Assembly: GCA_035940955.1 (NCBI GenBank)
Contig: DASZEJ010000063.1
Location: 1 to 64,000, forward strand
Source: CADCVT01 sp035940955
GTDB taxonomy: Bacteria > Actinomycetota > Thermoleophilia > Solirubrobacterales > Solirubrobacteraceae
Length of the DNA: 64,000 nucleotides
Reading direction: 5' to 3'
The position numbers and the translations under genes were made by a program. A model generated the notes under the pieces. That model made no database searches. It saw only the letters and a list, made by a program, of their open reading frames with translations, and was not told the DNA's origin. Positions 45,515 to 54,324 of the stretch are shown here, piece after piece. Numbering within the stretch: the first letter of the stretch is position 1; each line of letters begins with the position of its first letter.

Positions 45515-45928
45515 GTGCAGCGCACCTCCAAGCGGCGGATCGCCCGCTTCGTCACCAACCGGCTCGTCAACCCGATCTTCCGGCCCCTCGCCGAGCGCGG
45601 CCTCGCGGGACCGTCGCTCGCGGTGTTGGAGACGACCGGGCGCCGCAGCGGCCAGCCCCGCCGCACCCCGGTCGGCAACGGCCTGCGCGGCAGCCACTTC
45701 TGGATCGTCACCGAGCACGGTTGGGGCGCGGCCTACGTGAAGAACATCCAGGCGGACCCCCGCGTCCGCGTCCGCGTCGGCCGCCGCTGGCGGACCGGGA
45801 CCGCGCACATCCTCCCCGACGACGACCCCGACCAGCGCCTGCGGTGGCTCCGCCGCCCGGTCAACGACTCGATGCTGCGGGCGATGTCGACGGAGCGGCT
45901 GGTGATCCGGGTGGACCTGGACTCCTGA
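45515..45928 (+). CDS. Ddn-like (F420-dependent nitroreductase family) protein
   Basis: A 137-residue split-beta-barrel protein of the deazaflavin-dependent nitroreductase family: VNPIFRPLAERG, VLETTGRRSGQPRRTPVGN, FWIVTEHGWGAAYVKNIQADPRVRVRVGRRW. This family binds F420 (or sometimes only lipids or quinones). A GGGAG lies about eight bases before GTG 45515. A longer reading from 45419 is not needed. Monocistronic by position. Confidence 0.9.
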   Translation: MQRTSKRRIARFVTNRLVNPIFRPLAERGLAGPSLAVLETTGRRSGQPRRTPVGNGLRGSHFWIVTEHGWGAAYVKNIQADPRVRVRVGRRWRTGTAHILPDDDPDQRLRWLRRPVNDSMLRAMSTERLVIRVDLDS

Positions 45929-46006
45929 GCGCGTCGCAGGGCTCCCGCGCACGAGCCGTCCGACGCGCGTGCCAGTCTGAGAGGTTCTCTGTCCGGCGGC
46001 GCGGCC

Positions 46007-46408
46007 ATGCTTCCGCCGGTGCACTGGATGCTCGATCGCCTGCCGCTCGCCGTCGCCTCCGCCGCGACGGTCTACGCGCTGCTCGAGTTCGAGATCGCGG
46101 ATCACCCGAAGCTGCCGGTCATCGACGGCTGGCTGTCGGCGCAGGACGCGCGGGTCGTCGCGAAGGCCGTGCTGCTCGCCGGGGTGTTCGTCGCCGTCTA
46201 CATCGTCGCGGCGATCGCGTGGAGGTCGCTGCTCCATGCAACGCCCACCCGGCTCAAGGGCCCGCTCGGGTTCGAGCTGGACTGGTCACCGGAGGACGCG
46301 AAGGGGCTGCGGGACGTGGACGAGCGGCAGCAGGACGACCTGGACAAGCTCGCGACGCTGGTTCGCGACCTGGCCGCGAAGGTGAAGACGCTGGAGCGCC
46401 GCAAGTGA
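46007..46408 (+). CDS. Hypothetical two-helix membrane protein with coiled-coil tail
   Basis: A 133-residue protein with hydrophobic segments at about 10-26 and 51-73. The remaining cytoplasmic part (RDVDERQQDDLDKLATLVRDLAAKVKTLERRK) is a heptad-like coiled coil of about 35 residues. Family not recognised. A role as a membrane-tethered oligomer is possible. It precedes another small membrane protein by 46 bases. Confidence 0.65.
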   Translation: MLPPVHWMLDRLPLAVASAATVYALLEFEIADHPKLPVIDGWLSAQDARVVAKAVLLAGVFVAVYIVAAIAWRSLLHATPTRLKGPLGFELDWSPEDAKGLRDVDERQQDDLDKLATLVRDLAAKVKTLERRK

Positions 46409-46442
46409 GGCCCCACCCGTGATGGAGCACGCGTCTGCAGGG

Positions 46443-46448
46443 TACATT
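46443..46448 (+). promoter_or_regulatory. Leaderless -10 element for the 46455 gene
   Basis: TACATT, six bases before GTG 46455; this favours that start over the ATG at 46419. Confidence 0.5.
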
Positions 46449-46454
46449 GACCGT

Positions 46455-46763
46455 GTGCCCACCACCTCGGATGACCTCGTCAGGCGCGCCGAGGACATCC
46501 TCGCAAGCACCGCAGAGACGCGCCGGTACGTCGGCGCGCGATGGGACGAAGTCGAGGCGCGCGCGCGAGCGCGTGCGCAGCAGGCCGCGGGGCGCGAGCG
46601 GCAGGTCCGCCGCCAGCAGCGGCGAAGCGCCGCGCTCTTCCTGGCGATCGCGGTGCTGCTCGCGGCGGCGGCGCTCCTCGGCGGCGGCGTGACGGGCACG
46701 GTCGCCGCCGCGCTCGCTGCGATGCTCGCCGTCGCCGGCGCGGCGTCGGTAGCCGCGCGCTGA
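46455..46763 (+). CDS. Hypothetical small membrane protein
   Basis: A 102-residue protein from GTG 46455. A charged helical N-terminal half (DDLVRRAEDILASTAETRRYVGARWDEVEARARARAQQ) is followed by a hydrophobic hairpin of two helices (about 61-78 and 80-99). No family recognised. It ends 10 bases before the convergent gabT. Confidence 0.6.
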   Translation: MPTTSDDLVRRAEDILASTAETRRYVGARWDEVEARARARAQQAAGRERQVRRQQRRSAALFLAIAVLLAAAALLGGGVTGTVAAALAAMLAVAGAASVAAR

Positions 46764-46773
46764 TCGCGCGGGA

Positions 46774-48030
46774 CTACTCCGCCGCCGCCACCCCGAGCGC
46801 CTCGTCGAGGATCCCCAGCCCGCGCTCGAGCTGGTCGTCTTCGATGACGTGCGGGACGAGGACGCGGACGACGTTGCCGTCGTAGCCGCACGAGAGGAGC
46901 ACGAGGCCGCGCTCGCGGGCCGCCTGGGTGGTCGCGTACGCCTGCTCGCGGGTCTCGAGCTCCATCGCCAGCATCGGGCCGAGGCCGCGGACCTCGCCGA
47001 CGATCGGGTGGCGCGCGGCCATCGCGTCGAGCCGCTCGCGCAGCACCCGCCCCAGCCGCTCGGTCCGCTCGCGGAACTCGGGGGACGCGACGATGTCGAG
47101 CACCGCGACGGCCGCCGCGCACGACAGCGGGTTGCCGCCGAACGTGCCGCCGAGGCCGCCCTTCTCCGGCGCGTCCATGATCTCGGCGCGCGCGGTGACC
47201 GCCGCCAGCGGCAGGCCGCCGCCGAGCGACTTGCCGCTGACCAGCACGTCGGGCTCGACGCCGTGGTGCTCGATCGCCCACACCGGCCCGGTCCGGCCCA
47301 TGCCGGCCTGGACCTCATCGTCGACGTAGACGATCCCGTGCTCGTCGCACGTCGCGCGCAGCGCCCGGAGGAAGTCGGCGGGCATGGGGATGAACCCGCC
47401 CTCGCCCTGCACGGGCTCGAGGACGAGGCAGGCCACGTCGCCGGGGTCGACGTCCTCCCTGAAGATCGCGTGCAGGCCCGCGAGCGCGTCCTCGGTCGTG
47501 ATCCCGCGCAGCGGGTACGGCGCGGGCGCGCGGTACACCTCGCCGGCGAGCGGGCCGAACCCGTGCTTGTACGGGTGGACCTTCGTCGTCATCGCCATCG
47601 TCAGGTTCGTCCGCCCGTGGAACCCGCGGTCGAAGACGACCACCGCGCGCCGCCCGGTGTAGGCGCGCGCGACCTTGACCGCGTTCTCCACCGCCTCGGC
47701 CCCCGAGTTGACCAGCAGCGACTTCTGCTCGTCGCCGCGGCACGGCGAGAGGTCGGCGAGCCGCCGGCACACCTCGACGTACGGCTCGTACATCGCGACC
47801 ATGAAGCACTGGTGCAGGTAGAGGTCGGCCTGCTCGTGGATCGCCGCGACGACCTCGGGCGCGCCGTGCCCGAAGTTGAGGCACCCGAGCCCGCCGGCGA
47901 AGTCCACGAGCTCGGTGCCCTCGGCGTCGGTGATGAGCGCGCCCTGGGCGCGGGCGGCGACGATCGGCGGCGTCGCGACCGCCCCGGAGACGTAGCGCTG
48001 ACGAAGGTCACTGACCGTTTGGGCGTCCAT
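46774..48030 (-). CDS. gabT: Class III aminotransferase, 4-aminobutyrate type
   Basis: A 418-residue PLP enzyme. NSGAEAVENAVKVARAYTGR, FDRGFHGRT, LEPVQGEGGF, the DDEVQAGMGRTG cofactor loop and the Schiff-base Lys267 in SGKSLGGGLPL define the ornithine/GABA transaminase group. It is divergent from an agmatinase-family gene whose likely product is GABA, so GABA transamination to succinate semialdehyde is the best guess. TAGGGT lies seven bases before the ATG. Confidence 0.92.
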   Translation of the reverse strand: MDAQTVSDLRQRYVSGAVATPPIVAARAQGALITDAEGTELVDFAGGLGCLNFGHGAPEVVAAIHEQADLYLHQCFMVAMYEPYVEVCRRLADLSPCRGDEQKSLLVNSGAEAVENAVKVARAYTGRRAVVVFDRGFHGRTNLTMAMTTKVHPYKHGFGPLAGEVYRAPAPYPLRGITTEDALAGLHAIFREDVDPGDVACLVLEPVQGEGGFIPMPADFLRALRATCDEHGIVYVDDEVQAGMGRTGPVWAIEHHGVEPDVLVSGKSLGGGLPLAAVTARAEIMDAPEKGGLGGTFGGNPLSCAAAVAVLDIVASPEFRERTERLGRVLRERLDAMAARHPIVGEVRGLGPMLAMELETREQAYATTQAARERGLVLLSCGYDGNVVRVLVPHVIEDDQLERGLGILDEALGVAAAE

Positions 48031-48037
48031 GGTCGCG

Positions 48038-48043
48038 ACCCTA
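48038..48043 (-). promoter_or_regulatory. Leaderless -10 element for gabT
   Basis: TAGGGT on the minus strand, seven bases before the ATG at 48030. Confidence 0.55.
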
Positions 48044-48075
48044 TCCGCGGGCGGCAGGTACGTTCCGTCGCGGAC

Positions 48076-49017
48076 ATGCACCATCGCCCCGCCGACTCGT
48101 CCAAGACGCCGCGGTTCACCGGGCCGCGGACCTTCATGCGGCTGCCGCACGTCACCGACCTCGACGGCGTGGACGCCGCGATCTGCGGGATCCCGACCGA
48201 CGACGCCGTGTCGTTCCGCTCCGGCGCCCGCTTCGGCCCGGAGGCGATCCGCAGCGCGTCGGTCCTCCTGCGCCCCTACAACCCGCGGCTGAAGGTCGAC
48301 GTCGTCGAGCGCCTCTCGATGGTCGACTTCGGCGATGCGCCGACCGTCCCGGGCTACCACCTCGAGTCGCTCGAGCGGATCGAGGCGTTCCTGCGGCCGG
48401 TCCACGAGGCGGGCGTCGTGCCGCTGTGCCTCGGCGGCGACCACTCGATGGTGCTCGCCGAGCTGCGCGCCGCCGCGGCCGTCCACGGCACGCTCGCGCT
48501 CGTCCACCTCGACGCCCACGCGGACGTGTGGGACCAGTACTACGGCGTCAGGCACTTCCACGGCACGGTGTTCAAGCGGGCGGTCGAGGAGGGGCTCGTC
48601 GACCCGGCGCGGTCGGTGCAGGCGGGGATGCGCGGCACGCTGTACGGCGAGTCCGACGTCGAGGCGCCGCGCGAGCTGGGCTACGAGGCGATCTACATGG
48701 AGGAGCTCGAACAGCTGACGCCGGAGCAGTACGGCGACCGCGTCCGTGCGCGGGTCGGCGACGCGCCCGCCTTCCTCTCGTTCGACGTCGACTTCGTCGA
48801 CCCCGCGTTCGCGCCCGGGACCGGCACGCCCGAGGTCGGCGGCCCGACGAGCGGCCAGGCGATGGCCTACCTGCGCGCCCTGACCGGCGTCGACTTCCGC
48901 GCCTTCGACTGCGTCGAGCTGTCGCCGCCCTACGACCCGGCGGGCGTCACCGCGTGGCTGGCGGCCAGCGCGTGCCACGAGATGCTGTCGCTGCTCGCGC
49001 TGCGCCGCGGGGCGTGA
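48076..49017 (+). CDS. Agmatinase/ureohydrolase family enzyme, probably guanidinobutyrase
   Basis: A 313-residue ureohydrolase. All metal ligands of the dinuclear Mn site are present: GGDHS (His123), LDAHAD (Asp146, His148, Asp150) and SFDVDFVDPAFAPGTGTPE. Family members remove urea from agmatine, guanidinobutyrate, guanidinopropionate or arginine. Head-to-head placement with gabT makes 4-guanidinobutyrate, giving GABA and urea, the most likely substrate (inference). TACGTT is 11 bases before the ATG. A four-base overlap joins it to the PUA/EVE-like gene. Confidence 0.92.
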   Translation: MHHRPADSSKTPRFTGPRTFMRLPHVTDLDGVDAAICGIPTDDAVSFRSGARFGPEAIRSASVLLRPYNPRLKVDVVERLSMVDFGDAPTVPGYHLESLERIEAFLRPVHEAGVVPLCLGGDHSMVLAELRAAAAVHGTLALVHLDAHADVWDQYYGVRHFHGTVFKRAVEEGLVDPARSVQAGMRGTLYGESDVEAPRELGYEAIYMEELEQLTPEQYGDRVRARVGDAPAFLSFDVDFVDPAFAPGTGTPEVGGPTSGQAMAYLRALTGVDFRAFDCVELSPPYDPAGVTAWLAASACHEMLSLLALRRGA

Positions 49018-49418
49018 CCCGCGGCCACTGGCTGAAGACGCTCGGCCGCGCCGGCTGGTCGCTGCCGGACGCGTGGCTGGAGGGCGACGGCAGCGCCCGG
49101 GTGAGGCGCACCGCGTTCCCGCGCCGCCCGCGCATCGAGCCCGGCGACCGCCTCGTCTACTACGCCGCCGGCTGGAAGGCCGTGTTCGCGCTCGTCGAGG
49201 CGACCGCGCCGCCGACCGACGAGGACCCGCCGTGGCCGCACTGGCCGTGGACGGTCGCCGTCGAGCCGCTCGTCGTCGTGCCGCTGCTGAGCAACGCGCC
49301 GCCGGTCGAGGCGCTCGGCATCGCCCCGCGGTCGATGTCGCAGCAGTCCCACATCCGCATCACGCCCGAGCAGTACGCCCGCGCCGTCGAGGCGATCGCC
49401 AGCGTCGCGGCGGGCTAG
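49014..49418 (+). CDS. EVE/PUA-like domain protein
   Basis: A 134-residue protein. The order of strands (GDRLVYYAAGWKAVFALVEATAPP, WPWTVAVEPLVVVPLLSNAPPVEALG, SMSQQSHIRITPEQYARAVEAI) resembles EVE/PUA-fold domains that bind modified bases or RNA. It starts with GTG overlapping the ureohydrolase stop by four bases. Family call is from fold pattern only; function unknown. Confidence 0.6.
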   Translation: MTRGHWLKTLGRAGWSLPDAWLEGDGSARVRRTAFPRRPRIEPGDRLVYYAAGWKAVFALVEATAPPTDEDPPWPHWPWTVAVEPLVVVPLLSNAPPVEALGIAPRSMSQQSHIRITPEQYARAVEAIASVAAG

Positions 49419-49421
49419 TTG

Positions 49422-51092
49422 CTAGTCCCCGGCGGCCGCGCCGCCGGAGCCGCCGCTCGCGGTCGTCAGCTCGGCCTCGCCGCCGTCGCCGTCGCCGGTC
49501 CCCGCCTCGTCGCCGACGACCGGCCCGCGCTGCGGCCCGGGCTGCGGCGGCCGCTCGGCCGGCGGGCCGATCAGCGCCTCGATCTCCCGCGCGCGGTCGG
49601 CGGCGATCTCGCGCCACTCGGGGTCGTAGCCGAACACGTCCTCCAGCCGCGCGGTCGAGTAGCGCTCGCCGACGAGCTCGACGTGGTCGGGCGTCATCAG
49701 CGCCGGGTGGCGGACGCCGCACGAGCGCGACAGCGACAGCAGCTCGCCCCGCAGCGCCCGGACGTAGTTCGCCGCGCGCGCGGACTTGACGTCGGGGTCC
49801 AGGCCGTGCATCAGCCACTTCGACTGGGTCGCCACGCCGGTCGGGCACGTCCCCGTGTGGCACCGCTGCGCCTGGATGCAGCCGACCGCCAGCATCGCCT
49901 CGCGCCCCACGTTGACCATGTCGCAGCCGAGCGCGAACGCGAACAGCGCGCTGTCGGGCAGCCCGAGCCGGCCCGCGCCGACGAAGACGACGTCGCGGGC
50001 GATCCCCGCGCGGCTGAACGTCGCGAACACCCGTGAGAACCCGATCTTGAACGGCATCGAGACGTGGTCGGAGAAGGTCAGCGGCGCCGCGCCCGTGCCG
50101 CCCTCGGACCCGTCGATCGCCAGGTAGTCCGGCCCGCCGCCCGTGGCGGCCATCCGGTCGGCCAGCTCCTCCCAGAAGTCCATCCGCCCGACCGCCGCCT
50201 TGATTCCCACCGGCAGGCCGGTGGCCTCGGCGATCGTCTCGACGAACTCGACCAGCTCGTCGACGTTCGAGAACGCGGTGTGCCGCGCCGGCGACACGCA
50301 GTCCCTGCCCACCGGGACGCCGCGGATCGCCGCGATCTCGGGCGTCACCTTCGCGCCGGGGAGCATCCCGCCGAGGCCCGGCTTCGCGCCCTGCGAGAGC
50401 TTGATCTCGATCGCGCGCACGGGCGCCTCGGCGACCCGCTCGCGCAGGCGCTCGAGCGAGAACCGCCCGTCCTCGCCGCGGCAGCCGAAGTAGCCGGTCC
50501 CGATCTGGTAGATCAGCTCGCCGCCGTGCTTGTGCGCGGGCGCGAGGCCGCCCTCGCCGGTGTTGTGCAGGCACGGCGCCAGCTTCGCCCCGCGGTTGAG
50601 CGCCTCGACGGCGCGCGGCGACAGCGAGCCGTAGCTCATGCCGGAGATGTTCACGATCGACTCGGGCCGGAACGCGTGCCGCCGGCGGTGCGCGCCGCCC
50701 AGCACCTTCGGCGCGGGGATCAGGTACTCCGGCCCGGACCCCGTCGTCCCCTTGCGCGGCGGCGCTTCGGGGAACGTCGCCTGCTTGAGGATCAGCAGGC
50801 CGTCGACGTTCTCCAGGTCGTTGTCCGTGCCGAACCCGAACGTGTTGATCTCGTTCTTCGACGACGCGTAGACCCACCGCCGCTGGTCGCGGGAGAACGG
50901 GCGCTCCTCGTCGTTCGAGGTGACGATGTACTGCCGCAGCTCCGGCCCGACCTCCTCGAGCAGGTACCGGAAGTGGCCCACGACCGGGAAGTTCCGCAGG
51001 ATCGCGTGGCGCCGCTGGAGAAGGTCGTAGCCGGCCACCCCGGCCACCGCCGCGCCGGCAGCCGCGGACCCGATGCGGCGAAGCGCTCCCAC
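49422..51092 (-). CDS. GltB-like FMN-binding glutamate synthase family protein
   Basis: A 556-residue protein corresponding to the FMN/synthase and Fe-S part of glutamate synthase without the amidotransferase domain. An N-terminal membrane-like segment (about 8-20) precedes SGMSYGSLSPRAVEALNRGAK, NTGEGGL, EIKLSQGAKPGLGGMLPG, IDGSEGGTGAAP and the 3Fe-4S loop CIQAQRCHTGTCPTGVATQ. Such stand-alone proteins are common in actinobacteria and their reaction is uncertain. The last 50 residues are low complexity. It is divergent from the MMPL gene. Confidence 0.92.
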   Translation of the reverse strand: MGALRRIGSAAAGAAVAGVAGYDLLQRRHAILRNFPVVGHFRYLLEEVGPELRQYIVTSNDEERPFSRDQRRWVYASSKNEINTFGFGTDNDLENVDGLLILKQATFPEAPPRKGTTGSGPEYLIPAPKVLGGAHRRRHAFRPESIVNISGMSYGSLSPRAVEALNRGAKLAPCLHNTGEGGLAPAHKHGGELIYQIGTGYFGCRGEDGRFSLERLRERVAEAPVRAIEIKLSQGAKPGLGGMLPGAKVTPEIAAIRGVPVGRDCVSPARHTAFSNVDELVEFVETIAEATGLPVGIKAAVGRMDFWEELADRMAATGGGPDYLAIDGSEGGTGAAPLTFSDHVSMPFKIGFSRVFATFSRAGIARDVVFVGAGRLGLPDSALFAFALGCDMVNVGREAMLAVGCIQAQRCHTGTCPTGVATQSKWLMHGLDPDVKSARAANYVRALRGELLSLSRSCGVRHPALMTPDHVELVGERYSTARLEDVFGYDPEWREIAADRAREIEALIGPPAERPPQPGPQRGPVVGDEAGTGDGDGGEAELTTASGGSGGAAAGD

Positions 51093-51166
51093 GCCCTCGC
51101 CCTTACCCCGCCGCCGCGCGTGCGACTCAAGTCTCGCCGGGGGCCTCGGCCCGCACGCGTAGGGAT

Positions 51167-51192
51167 TCCCCCGATGCCCGCCGGTCGGGGGA
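51167..51192. promoter_or_regulatory. Hairpin covering the Shine-Dalgarno region of the MMPL gene
   Basis: TCCCCCGA (51167-51174) and TCGGGGGA (51185-51192) form an eight-base-pair stem with a ten-base loop. The right arm includes most of the GGGGGAGG that would serve the MMPL start. Confidence 0.45.
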
Positions 51193-51208
51193 GGCCCACC
51201 ATGGCGCC

Positions 51209-53389
51209 ATGCCCTCGACGAACTTCGCCGCCCGAGCCGGCCGCTGGTCCGCCCGTCACCGCCGCGCGGCGATCGCCGGGTGGCTCGCCTTCGTCGTCCT
51301 CGCCGTGGGGATCGGCGGGACGATCGGCACGCAGACGCTCGCCTCGCACGAGAAGGGGGCCGGCGAGTCCGGCCGCGCCGACCGCGCGCTGCACGACGCC
51401 GGCCTGCGCGACGCCGCCACCGAGACGATCCTCGTCACCGCGCCGAAGGGCGCGACCGTCCACACCCCGATCGTCCAGGACGCGATCGCCGACGTGCGCG
51501 CCGCGGCGCGGGAGAGCGGGCGGGTGTCGGTCGTGCGCGCGCCCCAGGTCAGCGACGACCGGCGCTCGGCGCTGATCCAGCTGCAGCTGCGCGGCGACGT
51601 CGACCGGGCCGGCGAGGCCGTCGCGCCGATCTCCGCCGCGCTGGACCTCGCGCGCAGCAGCCACCTCGGCGTCGGCATCGAGCAGACCGGCGACGGCTCG
51701 ATCATGAAGGCCTACGACGACACGATGGAGAGCGACTTCAAGCGCGCCGAGCTGTTCAGCGTGCCGATCACGTTCGCGATCCTCTTCCTGGCGTTCGGCG
51801 CGCTGGTCGCGGCCGGGATCCCCGTCCTGCTCGGGCTGAGCGCGGTCGCCGCCGGGCTGGGCCTGCTCGCGATCCCCAGCCAGGCGCTGCCGGTCGAGGA
51901 GACCTCCTCGTCGGTCATCCTGCTGATCGGCCTCGCCGTGGGCGTCGACTACGCGCTGTTCTACCTGCGCCGCGAGCGGGAGGAGCGCGCCGCCGGGCGC
52001 AGCGCCGAGGCGGCGCTCGAGGCCGCCGCGGCGACGTCGGGGCGCGCCGTCCTGGTCTCGGGCTTCACGGTCATGGCGTCGGTCGCCGGCATGTTCGCCG
52101 CCGGCAACGCCTGGTACTCGTCGTACGCGGTGGCGATCGTGATCGTCGTCGCGATCGCCATGGCGGGCTCGGTCACCGTCCTGCCGGCGCTGCTGTCGAA
52201 GCTCGGCGACCGCGTCGAGCGCGGCCGGCTGCCGTTCGTGCGCCGCCAGGAGGCGCGGGCCGGCGACGGCGGGCGGGTGTGGAACGCCGTGCTCGCGCGC
52301 GTCCTGCGCCGCCCGCTGCTCTCGGCCGTCGCCGCGACGGCGGTGCTGCTCGCGCTGGCGGCCCCGGTCGCCGGCCTCGACCTGCGCGAGCAGGGCATGC
52401 GCTCGCTGCCGCAGGACATGCCGGCGGTGACGACGTTCGAGAGGGCGCAGGCGGCGTTCCCCGGAGGCAGCCGGCCGGCCGTCGTCGCCGTGCAGGCCGG
52501 CGACGTGACCGCGCCGCAGGTCCGCGCGGCGATCGAACGGCTCGGCCGCGCCGCCGGCGCCGCGCCCGGGCTCGCCGCTCCCGTCGGCGTCGACGTCAGC
52601 CCCGACCGGCGCGTGGCGCGGGTCGCCGTCCCGCTGGCCGGCGACGGCGTCGAGGACGGCTCGGAGGACGCGCTGGCGACGCTGCGCGGCGAGGTCGTCC
52701 CGAGCACGGTCGGCCGGGTGCCCGGCGTGCGCGCCGACGTGACCGGGCAGACCGCCGCCTCCGTCGACCTGCGCGCGGTGACGACCGAGCGCGGGCCGCT
52801 CGTCTTCGCGCTCGTCCTCGGCATGGGCTTCCTGGTGCTGACGATGACGTTCCGGTCGATCGTCGTCCCGGTCAAGGCGATCGTGCTCAACCTGCTGTCG
52901 GTGCTCGCCGCGTACGGCGTGCTCGTGCTCGTCTTCCAGCACGGCTGGGGCGCGTCCCTGCTCGGCTTCGAGCCGACGGGGAGCATCGCGAGCTGGCTGC
53001 CGATCCTGCTGTTCGTGATCCTGTTCGGCCTCTCGATGGACTACCACGTGTTCGTCCTGTCGCGGATCCGCGAGGCGTTCGACGGCGGGATGCCGATGGA
53101 CCGCGCCGTCGAGCACGGGATCAAGAGCACGGCCGGCGTGGTGACGAGCGCGGCGATGGTGATGGTCGCGGTGTTCTCGATCTTCGCGACGCTCGGCATC
53201 GTGGACCTCAAGCAGTTCGGCGTCGGGCTCGCGGTCGCGGTGCTCGTCGACGCGACGATCGTCCGGGCGGTGCTGCTGCCCGCGACGATGAAGATGCTGG
53301 GGACGTGGAACTGGTACCTGCCGCGCCGCCTCGGCTGGCTGCCGCGGCTCGGCGAGGGGCCCGCCGCGCCGGAGCCCGCGCGCGCCTGA
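51209..53389 (+). CDS. MMPL family RND-type transporter
   Basis: A 726-residue membrane protein with twelve predicted helices in two halves, each preceded by a large external loop. MMPL features include the first helix (IAGWLAFVVLAVGIGG), the SSVILLIGLAVGVDYALFYLRREREE segment and its second-half counterpart (ILFVILFGLSMDYHVFVLSRIREAFDGG), with proton-relay Asp-Tyr pairs. It exports lipids or hydrophobic compounds using proton motive force. No regulator is immediately adjacent; a DMT transporter and MocR regulator follow. An ATG at 51201 is out of frame. Confidence 0.95.
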   Translation: MPSTNFAARAGRWSARHRRAAIAGWLAFVVLAVGIGGTIGTQTLASHEKGAGESGRADRALHDAGLRDAATETILVTAPKGATVHTPIVQDAIADVRAAARESGRVSVVRAPQVSDDRRSALIQLQLRGDVDRAGEAVAPISAALDLARSSHLGVGIEQTGDGSIMKAYDDTMESDFKRAELFSVPITFAILFLAFGALVAAGIPVLLGLSAVAAGLGLLAIPSQALPVEETSSSVILLIGLAVGVDYALFYLRREREERAAGRSAEAALEAAAATSGRAVLVSGFTVMASVAGMFAAGNAWYSSYAVAIVIVVAIAMAGSVTVLPALLSKLGDRVERGRLPFVRRQEARAGDGGRVWNAVLARVLRRPLLSAVAATAVLLALAAPVAGLDLREQGMRSLPQDMPAVTTFERAQAAFPGGSRPAVVAVQAGDVTAPQVRAAIERLGRAAGAAPGLAAPVGVDVSPDRRVARVAVPLAGDGVEDGSEDALATLRGEVVPSTVGRVPGVRADVTGQTAASVDLRAVTTERGPLVFALVLGMGFLVLTMTFRSIVVPVKAIVLNLLSVLAAYGVLVLVFQHGWGASLLGFEPTGSIASWLPILLFVILFGLSMDYHVFVLSRIREAFDGGMPMDRAVEHGIKSTAGVVTSAAMVMVAVFSIFATLGIVDLKQFGVGLAVAVLVDATIVRAVLLPATMKMLGTWNWYLPRRLGWLPRLGEGPAAPEPARA

Positions 53390-53414
53390 CTCGGCGGGTA
53401 CGGTCCCGCGGTCC

Positions 53415-54275
53415 ATGCTGGACCGCGCAGTCGCCACCGCCCTCGCCGGCGCGCTCACGATCGCGTTCTCGGGCATCCTCGTCCGGCTCGCCGACGTGGC
53501 GCCGGAGACGGCCGCGTTCTTCCGCTGCCTCTACGCGCTGCCGGCGCTCGGCGTGCTCGCGTGGCTCGAGCGGCGCCGGCTCGGGGCGCGGCCGCCGCGG
53601 CGGCTGGTGCTCGCGGCGGCCGGGCTCTGCTTCGCCGCCGACCTCGTCTTCTGGCACCACGCGATCGCCGACGTCGGCGCGGGCCTGGCGACCGTCCTGG
53701 GGAACCTGCAGGTCGTCCTCGTGGCGTTCGTCGCGTGGGCGGTGCTCGCCGAGCGGCCCGAGGCGCGGGTCCTGGCCGCGGTGCCGGTCGCCCTCACCGG
53801 CGTGGTGCTGATCTCCGGCGTGCTGGAGGAGGGCGCGTACGGCGCCGACCCGGCGCGCGGCGTGCTGTTCGGCGGGCTCACCTCGCTCGCGTACGCGCTG
53901 TTCATCCTGCTGCTGCGCAGCGCGAACGCCGGCCCGAGCCGCCCCGCCGGCCCGCTGCTCGAGTCGACGGCGTGGTCGGCGGCCGGCTGCCTGGTCGCCG
54001 GCGAGGCGCTCGGCACGCTCGACCCGCTGCCCGGCTGGCCCGCGCAGGGCTGGCTCGTCCTGCTCGCGCTCAGCGCGCAGGTCCTCGGCTGGATGCTGAT
54101 CTCGTGGTCGCTGCCGCGGCTGCCCGCCGCGCTGACGTCGGTGCTGCTGCTCGCGCAGCCGGTCGCTGCGGTGCTGCTGGCGATGGCGCTGCTCGGGGAG
54201 GACCCGTCGCCCGTGCAGCTCGGCGGCGTGGCGGTCGTGCTCTCCGCCATCGCGGTCGCGACCGTGCGACGCTAG
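53415..54275 (+). CDS. EamA/DMT family transporter
   Basis: A 286-residue membrane protein with ten predicted helices in two EamA repeats (residues about 10-135 and 145-284). The GNLQVVLVAFVAWAVLAERPEARVLAAVPVALTGVVLIS stretch and its duplicate near the C-terminus (LLAQPVAAVLLAMALLGEDPSPVQLGGVAVVLSAI) are diagnostic. It moves amino acids or related metabolites. It is followed after 40 bases by a MocR-type regulator; such pairs are often functionally linked. Confidence 0.92.
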   Translation: MLDRAVATALAGALTIAFSGILVRLADVAPETAAFFRCLYALPALGVLAWLERRRLGARPPRRLVLAAAGLCFAADLVFWHHAIADVGAGLATVLGNLQVVLVAFVAWAVLAERPEARVLAAVPVALTGVVLISGVLEEGAYGADPARGVLFGGLTSLAYALFILLLRSANAGPSRPAGPLLESTAWSAAGCLVAGEALGTLDPLPGWPAQGWLVLLALSAQVLGWMLISWSLPRLPAALTSVLLLAQPVAAVLLAMALLGEDPSPVQLGGVAVVLSAIAVATVRR

Positions 54276-54307
54276 CCATCGCCCCGGCGATTGTGCGATC
54301 CTGTCTT

Positions 54308-54324
54308 GTACGGCAATGTCGTAC
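54308..54324. promoter_or_regulatory. Inverted repeat over the MocR start codon
   Basis: GTACG (54308-54312) and CGTAC (54320-54324) flank GCAATGT, so the ATG at 54316 lies in the loop. A candidate autoregulatory site. Confidence 0.4.

Noticed and set aside
51201..51575. ATG at 51201 as the MMPL start
   Set aside because: It is eight bases from 51209 and out of frame with the MMPL protein; it opens only a motif-free frame.
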